Origin: Cyathus striatus
Taxonomy: Eukaryota > Basidiomycota > Agaricomycetes > Agaricales > Nidulariaceae
Assembly: GCA_025738555.1 (NCBI GenBank)
Contig: JAOVFP010000013.1
Span: 2,356,001 to 2,420,000, forward strand
Reading direction: 5' to 3'
DNA: 64,000 nucleotides
Shown: positions 59,806 through 64,000 of the stretch, one piece after another
Layout: every line of letters starts with the position of its first letter
Position numbering within the stretch: position 1 is the stretch's first letter
Program-made: the position numbers and the translations under genes
Notes under the pieces: generated by a model
The model's input: only the letters and a program-made list of their open reading frames with translations
Databases searched by the model: none
Told to the model about the DNA's origin: nothing

Positions 59806-61722
59806 ATGCGACCATACATACCCACGAAACCACAAAGCCCATTAAGGCAGCTTGCGAATATTATTACTGCTTGCGTCGACGATATCGAACACATCCTGGA
59901 CAAGCTTCACGTGTCGTACCCAAGCTTGGACGCGCCGTTCGATCCAGAATCAAAGGAAGAAGCAGCAGCTATGATTCCAGACATAGCACATTCATCCGCC
60001 TTGGTGGTTGCTGCGTGCGGACAGCTCAGCGCTACATTAAATGCCCCTGCGTTGACTCTGTACGACGCTGCCGGAGGGGTACGTGTGATTCATGGCTTTT
60101 TGATGGAATTTTGGTTATATAAACTACACTCAGTTTCATGTTTCCTCTGCCCTTCGAGTGGCACTGGAGGGAAATGTGGTAGAGATACTAAGAGATTATC
60201 CTAAGGGCTTAAGTGCATCAGGTATTGCGGCGAAGAACGGAATGGAACCTGGTCACCTTGGTATGTTAGATATTTCCTATTTACCAGTTACGTAGCTGAT
60301 TTATACGAGCAGCAGGGGTACTACGCCACCTGGCAACACATCATATATTTGCTGAGGCATCTCCGAACGTGTTTAAAAACAATAGGTTGTCTTCGATGAT
60401 GGACAGCTATAAATCAGTCGAAGAAATCAAACAAAAGTACTTGTGCTTTGGTTCCTTTTACAACGATACATTAATGTTAAAATTCCACCAGTCCAGTAGA
60501 CAAACACACGGGGGCGCCAGGAATTGGTGCGATGGTAGAGCACACGTACGTTCATTTATAGCTAAAATGAACTGCAGATTAAAATATCGAGAGTTACAGC
60601 GTTGATGAAATATTCAAGGCATCCGCGTACATGGCAGAAGTAATGCTTGAACCTGTTGCAGAACATTCCGAAAACTCTGCGAGCTCTCCTCTTGCCGTGA
60701 GCATGTTCCAAAAGCTGATTTACTCAGCCTTCTTAACTGCGTTTTCAGATTGCTTTTAAAACAAATAAACCAGCATTTGATTGGTACCAGGAAACTGGGA
60801 ACGAGCGCAGGTCTAACCGACTTGCTGCTGCTATGAACGGGTTCGTTTATCTTGATCCCTCAGATGCGATCCTTCGAGGTTCGTATATCGAATTTTTCTT
60901 TCTTAATATTACTGAAAAAGTTCTTCAGGGTTTGATTGGAAAATGTTACCAAAGAAATCAGTTGTAGTAGATGTTGGAAGCGGTGTTGGGCATATAACGA
61001 TGGAATTGTTAGAAAGAAGACACGATTTAACCTACGTTCTCCAAGATCGTCCGAAGGTTATTGACGACGCTAGACAAGTATAATCGTTCTCGTCGGTGTT
61101 TTAATAAGCGCTAACCAAACACTAGTTTTGGAAAGAAAACCAGCCGCATGCGATCATCGAAGAAACTGTAGCTTTGCAAGCACACGATATCTTCACTTCT
61201 CAGCCAGTAAAGGGTGCTGCAGTGTATCTGTTGAGGAGAGTCCTTCACAATTACGAAAAGGAGGCGGCAACAGCTATTCTTCGCCATTTACGAGATGCGG
61301 CAGACCAAGATTCCAAGCTTCTTACTGTAGAACAGGCGCGCAATCCTATAAACAGTAACATGAATAATGAATATAACCTTACACAACAGATTACGCGATA
61401 TGCAACCGTAAACGAGGCAGCAGAAAATCCACATGCAGATGTACCGGGTGTTCAGTTATGGCGACCTCCAGGTCCATTGCTTGCAAATCTCGGAAAGGCG
61501 AGCTCTATTGCAACCATCGGTGATATCCAGGTGAGCAAAAGGTGTCAACGATATACACAGAGCTTTTAGTTGATCCAATGTCAGATGTTTTGCGGTAACA
61601 GAGGCGGAGAGAGGACCCTTGGGACATTCATCGAACTTCTCCAAGATTCTGGGTGGATAATTGTGCAAGTGTTCCCAATTCCTGGATCACTTCATAAACA
61701 AATTCTTGCTGAACCTGCATAA
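59806..61722 (+). CDS. SAM-dependent O-methyltransferase (COMT/family-2 type, 497 aa)
   Basis: Nine exons in phase: 59806..60078, 60134..60260, 60316..60436, 60492..60545, 60600..60696, 60749..60878, 60929..61077, 61126..61530, 61585..61722. The N-terminal half is a helical dimerisation region with the winged-helix-like ATHHIFAE stretch. The C-terminal half has the SAM motif VVDVGSGVGHI, the motif-II acidic turn YVLQDRP, and RRVLHNYEKE, which supplies the likely catalytic His region. Fungal enzymes of this type methylate hydroxyls of phenolic or polyketide-like metabolites. No synthase gene is adjacent, so the substrate is open. Confidence 0.88.
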
Positions 61723-61783
61723 ATCTTTACTTAGCACTTATATTTAGCTATTGTAGCGATACCAGACAGACGCATACGATAAT

Positions 61784-64000
61784 TCACCAGTAATCCATCC
61801 CTGTATACATTTCATAATGTTTCAGGACCTTCGGAACTTCGGAGGATGTCAAGAATCGGTTCATCACGAGTGTCTAAAATTTGAATTAGAGGCATATGAA
61901 CGAATGCGCTCAAGTCATCATACCAAAAGCCAATATCTTAAAGCTTCCCATCCAGCTGCTCTGTGAATTATTTTCCAATATTCGTTTATAAATCTAAGGG
62001 TTCCTTTATAGAAATTAGCTATGAAAACATCTCTATCAAAAAGCGGGTGAGTATATATAAAATAAAATCAAAAAAACAAACCTGTTAAGCATAATCCATC
62101 GAGCCCAAAGAGCATGCATAATTTTATATTCATCTTTAATATCGTCGGCTTCATAAATTTCTTCTTCTCTATCTATCACCGCCCATCCAAGTACTCCAAA
62201 TGGCTCCATAGGGAGTGTTTGCAAGAGATCATACAGACATGGTCCACCAGGTCGACAAGAATAATACACTGTGGGACCTCCATAATCGGATTCGGCAGGA
62301 AGATAAGGAGGACGCGCAGAAGGACCGAGAAGGTCGTCCTGCGGAGGGGGAGTAGGATACCTAGAGTCCTCATATATCCGCCCACCTTGATTTGTCGTCA
62401 TTGTCGTTGACCTACCAGCGGTTACAGACATAACAGTATGAGAAGAGCTTGTTCTTAGAGTTCGAGTTCGAGTTGAAGTCTGAGTCGAAACCGATTGTGT
62501 TGTTTGCCTGCTCACAGTAAGAGGAGTCAGAGAAAGCTTGGGGCGAAGGTCCCATTTTTGATTAGTAGGGGTCTTCTCGATAACATGGTGCGGTCGCGGA
62601 CCTGACACAGGCGTGGCGGGCGAAAGTGAAACGAAGGGAAAGTCAAAGGTGCCCATTGCGACTTGATCAGTATGTGATTCCGAAGCTGGAGGAATTACTG
62701 CAGAGGATATTGGTTCAGAAACGGCTTCTTGTGGTTGCTGTGAACTGTAGGAAGCAAGCTCTAGCTTATTCTGAATAGTATTAGGATAAAATCAAAGCGT
62801 CTCACATGGACTTTGAAGGTCCGCCAGCGACCTGCTCTGGAACTAAAACATTTAGATTCCAGTTTTTTCCACCCTATATCTTCGTAAGAAAATCTGAAAT
62901 AAAATTATAAAAATAAATAAATAACCTCCATCTTCTTCCATTCGACATAAACTTCTGGATGATCACAAGTGAGATGAAAAGCGAGCATCCCCCTTGTATT
63001 AAACTTCCCAAATAACTCGCATAGAGGGCACAACCACCTCGAAATCCTCGTCTCGTACCTGAGATTACCGGTACCCTCGTAACTCACTAGCGTCTCCTCC
63101 TCCTTACCTTTATTCTTTTCTCCTCCCACGGGTATACCCAACTGTGTGCATCGCAACTTAAATCCCTTCCTCAATGATCTGAGCGAGAACGGAAGGCGAT
63201 GATTCTTTTGCATGAGCAAAGATGGGAGAATCAATTTCGAAATGGATTTAATTAACGCTTCGGGCATCTCATCTGAAGGCGAAGGCTGAATTTGAGGAAG
63301 TTCGATAGAGATCGGGGGTGGTGAGTCTAGATAGATCATTTCTGCTGGACCATAAGGTCGCTGAGATTCAGACAGGTTCACATCTTCGTCCTCGACCTTC
63401 ATATTCCGGGTTTGGGTTTCCAAATCTGCCGTAACAGAGTCGCTTGGAAGTATGCCTACGTCCTCATCCTGATTGTCGGGTTCTTCTTCAGTTGATGATC
63501 CCTCGTCACTAGAGCTACTCGAAGATGCTGCGATACTTTCTGTCTTTCGTGCACCAGACCGTTTTTGAGCGCTAATGTCTGAATTTAATAATGAGATGAC
63601 GACAAAATAATATAACCTACAGTCGCATATCAATTATTCTCGTTCCTTTTTTCGCAGCCTGTGCTCGTTGAGGGCCCTCCATTTCAATATCACTTTCGCT
63701 CGAACTATCAACATTCATTCCATCCCCGTAAATCTTCAATTTCGGGGCAAGATATAAACTCTCCCTGCTTGCACTCTCTCGTTCATCCACGATTAACGTA
63801 GCTCTGGGATCGCGGGTTCTAATGAATCCCATGCGAGGAGCCCGAGCCCCAGTGCGCCGAACCTCCTCAACGCCCGCAGCATTTTCGCGTTCCTGCCTCG
63901 TCCGCTTTGACCCGCGGGTAGCCTCGAATTCTTCGTCTGCGAGCTGGGAGAGCATCGGGAATATTTGGTTGATTGCTTTTGCTGGAACAGGAATGAATGA
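61784..64000 (-). CDS. SUZ12/VEFS-box-like protein with C2H2 zinc finger (5' end outside window)
   Basis: The frame is open to the window edge (63621..64000). The next exon, about 63578-62926, holds an acidic Ser tract, a β-rich domain (LPFSLRSLRKGFKLRC) and a zinc finger: CPLCELFGKFNTRG with LAFHLTCDH. The last exons end in a helical block ALWARWIMLNR..FINEYWKIIHRAAGW..TLVMNRF..KVLKHYE, which resembles the VEFS box that binds EZH2-type methyltransferases in Polycomb complex 2. The order zinc finger then VEFS box is that of SUZ12. Two internal joints (near 63600 and 62800) do not close in phase in my hand model. The C terminus is reached through an intron after RYWLL. It is convergent with the methyltransferase, 62 bases apart. 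Confidence 0.66.

Noticed and set aside
59806..61722. secondary-metabolite gene cluster around the methyltransferase
   Set aside because: No polyketide or peptide synthase, P450 or transporter within the window; neighbours are unrelated.
1..64000. CRISPR array, bacterial operon or phage features
   Set aside because: Spliceosomal introns throughout and eukaryotic gene families; no direct-repeat/spacer pattern.

Overview
The window is nuclear DNA from a filamentous fungus, almost certainly a mushroom-forming basidiomycete (Agaricomycetes). Genes are dense and split by many 45-65 nt GT-AG introns. The gene set fits this: fungal SREBP, UNC-50, PIG-A, calcineurin A, MRS2, a GT18-like glycosyltransferase, bicupin oxalate decarboxylase, an F-box protein of agaric type and a NACHT-TPR protein. 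Exon models come from translating the splice junctions by hand and checking reading phase. Where a model does not close, the entry says so. Names rest on recalled family motifs, not on a search.

Left part (0-26.9 kb), mostly conserved housekeeping genes: the 3' end of a single-pass membrane protein (+); MRS2 Mg2+ channel (-); a short conserved fungal protein (+); a 3.6 kb gene-poor stretch; a PcaB/adenylosuccinate-lyase-type lyase (-); calcineurin A (-); UNC-50 (-), divergent from a 1,342-residue WW-domain protein (+); PIG-A/GPI3 (-); an alpha/beta hydrolase (+).

Middle part (27-52 kb): a mirrored accessory region. The left arm reads D-amino-acid oxidase, SDR-A, SDR-B (+; SDR-B is broken). 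The right arm reads D-amino-acid oxidase, SDR-A, SDR-B on the minus strand. The order is the same, exon lengths are the same in the SDRs and nearly the same in the oxidases, and each member is closest to its mirror partner. Between the arms lie a dihydroceramide-type desaturase, an F-box remnant, an SRPK-like kinase, a small membrane protein and an SREBP (Sre1) homolog. A NACHT-TPR (NLR-like) gene sits inside the right arm. Kinase and SDR fragments lie in the left arm, and one tRNA-like sequence lies in each arm.

Right part (52-64 kb): a GT18-like glycosyltransferase (+), convergent with a secreted oxalate decarboxylase of 16 exons (-); a 3.7 kb stretch without recognisable genes; an O-methyltransferase (+), convergent with a SUZ12/VEFS-box-like protein (-) that runs off the window.

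Two patterns cut across the window. Several introns can only be spliced with a GC donor. Several conserved genes (MRS2, calcineurin A, the kinase) carry a single apparent missing base inside a conserved motif, which points either to assembly indels or to real allele damage.
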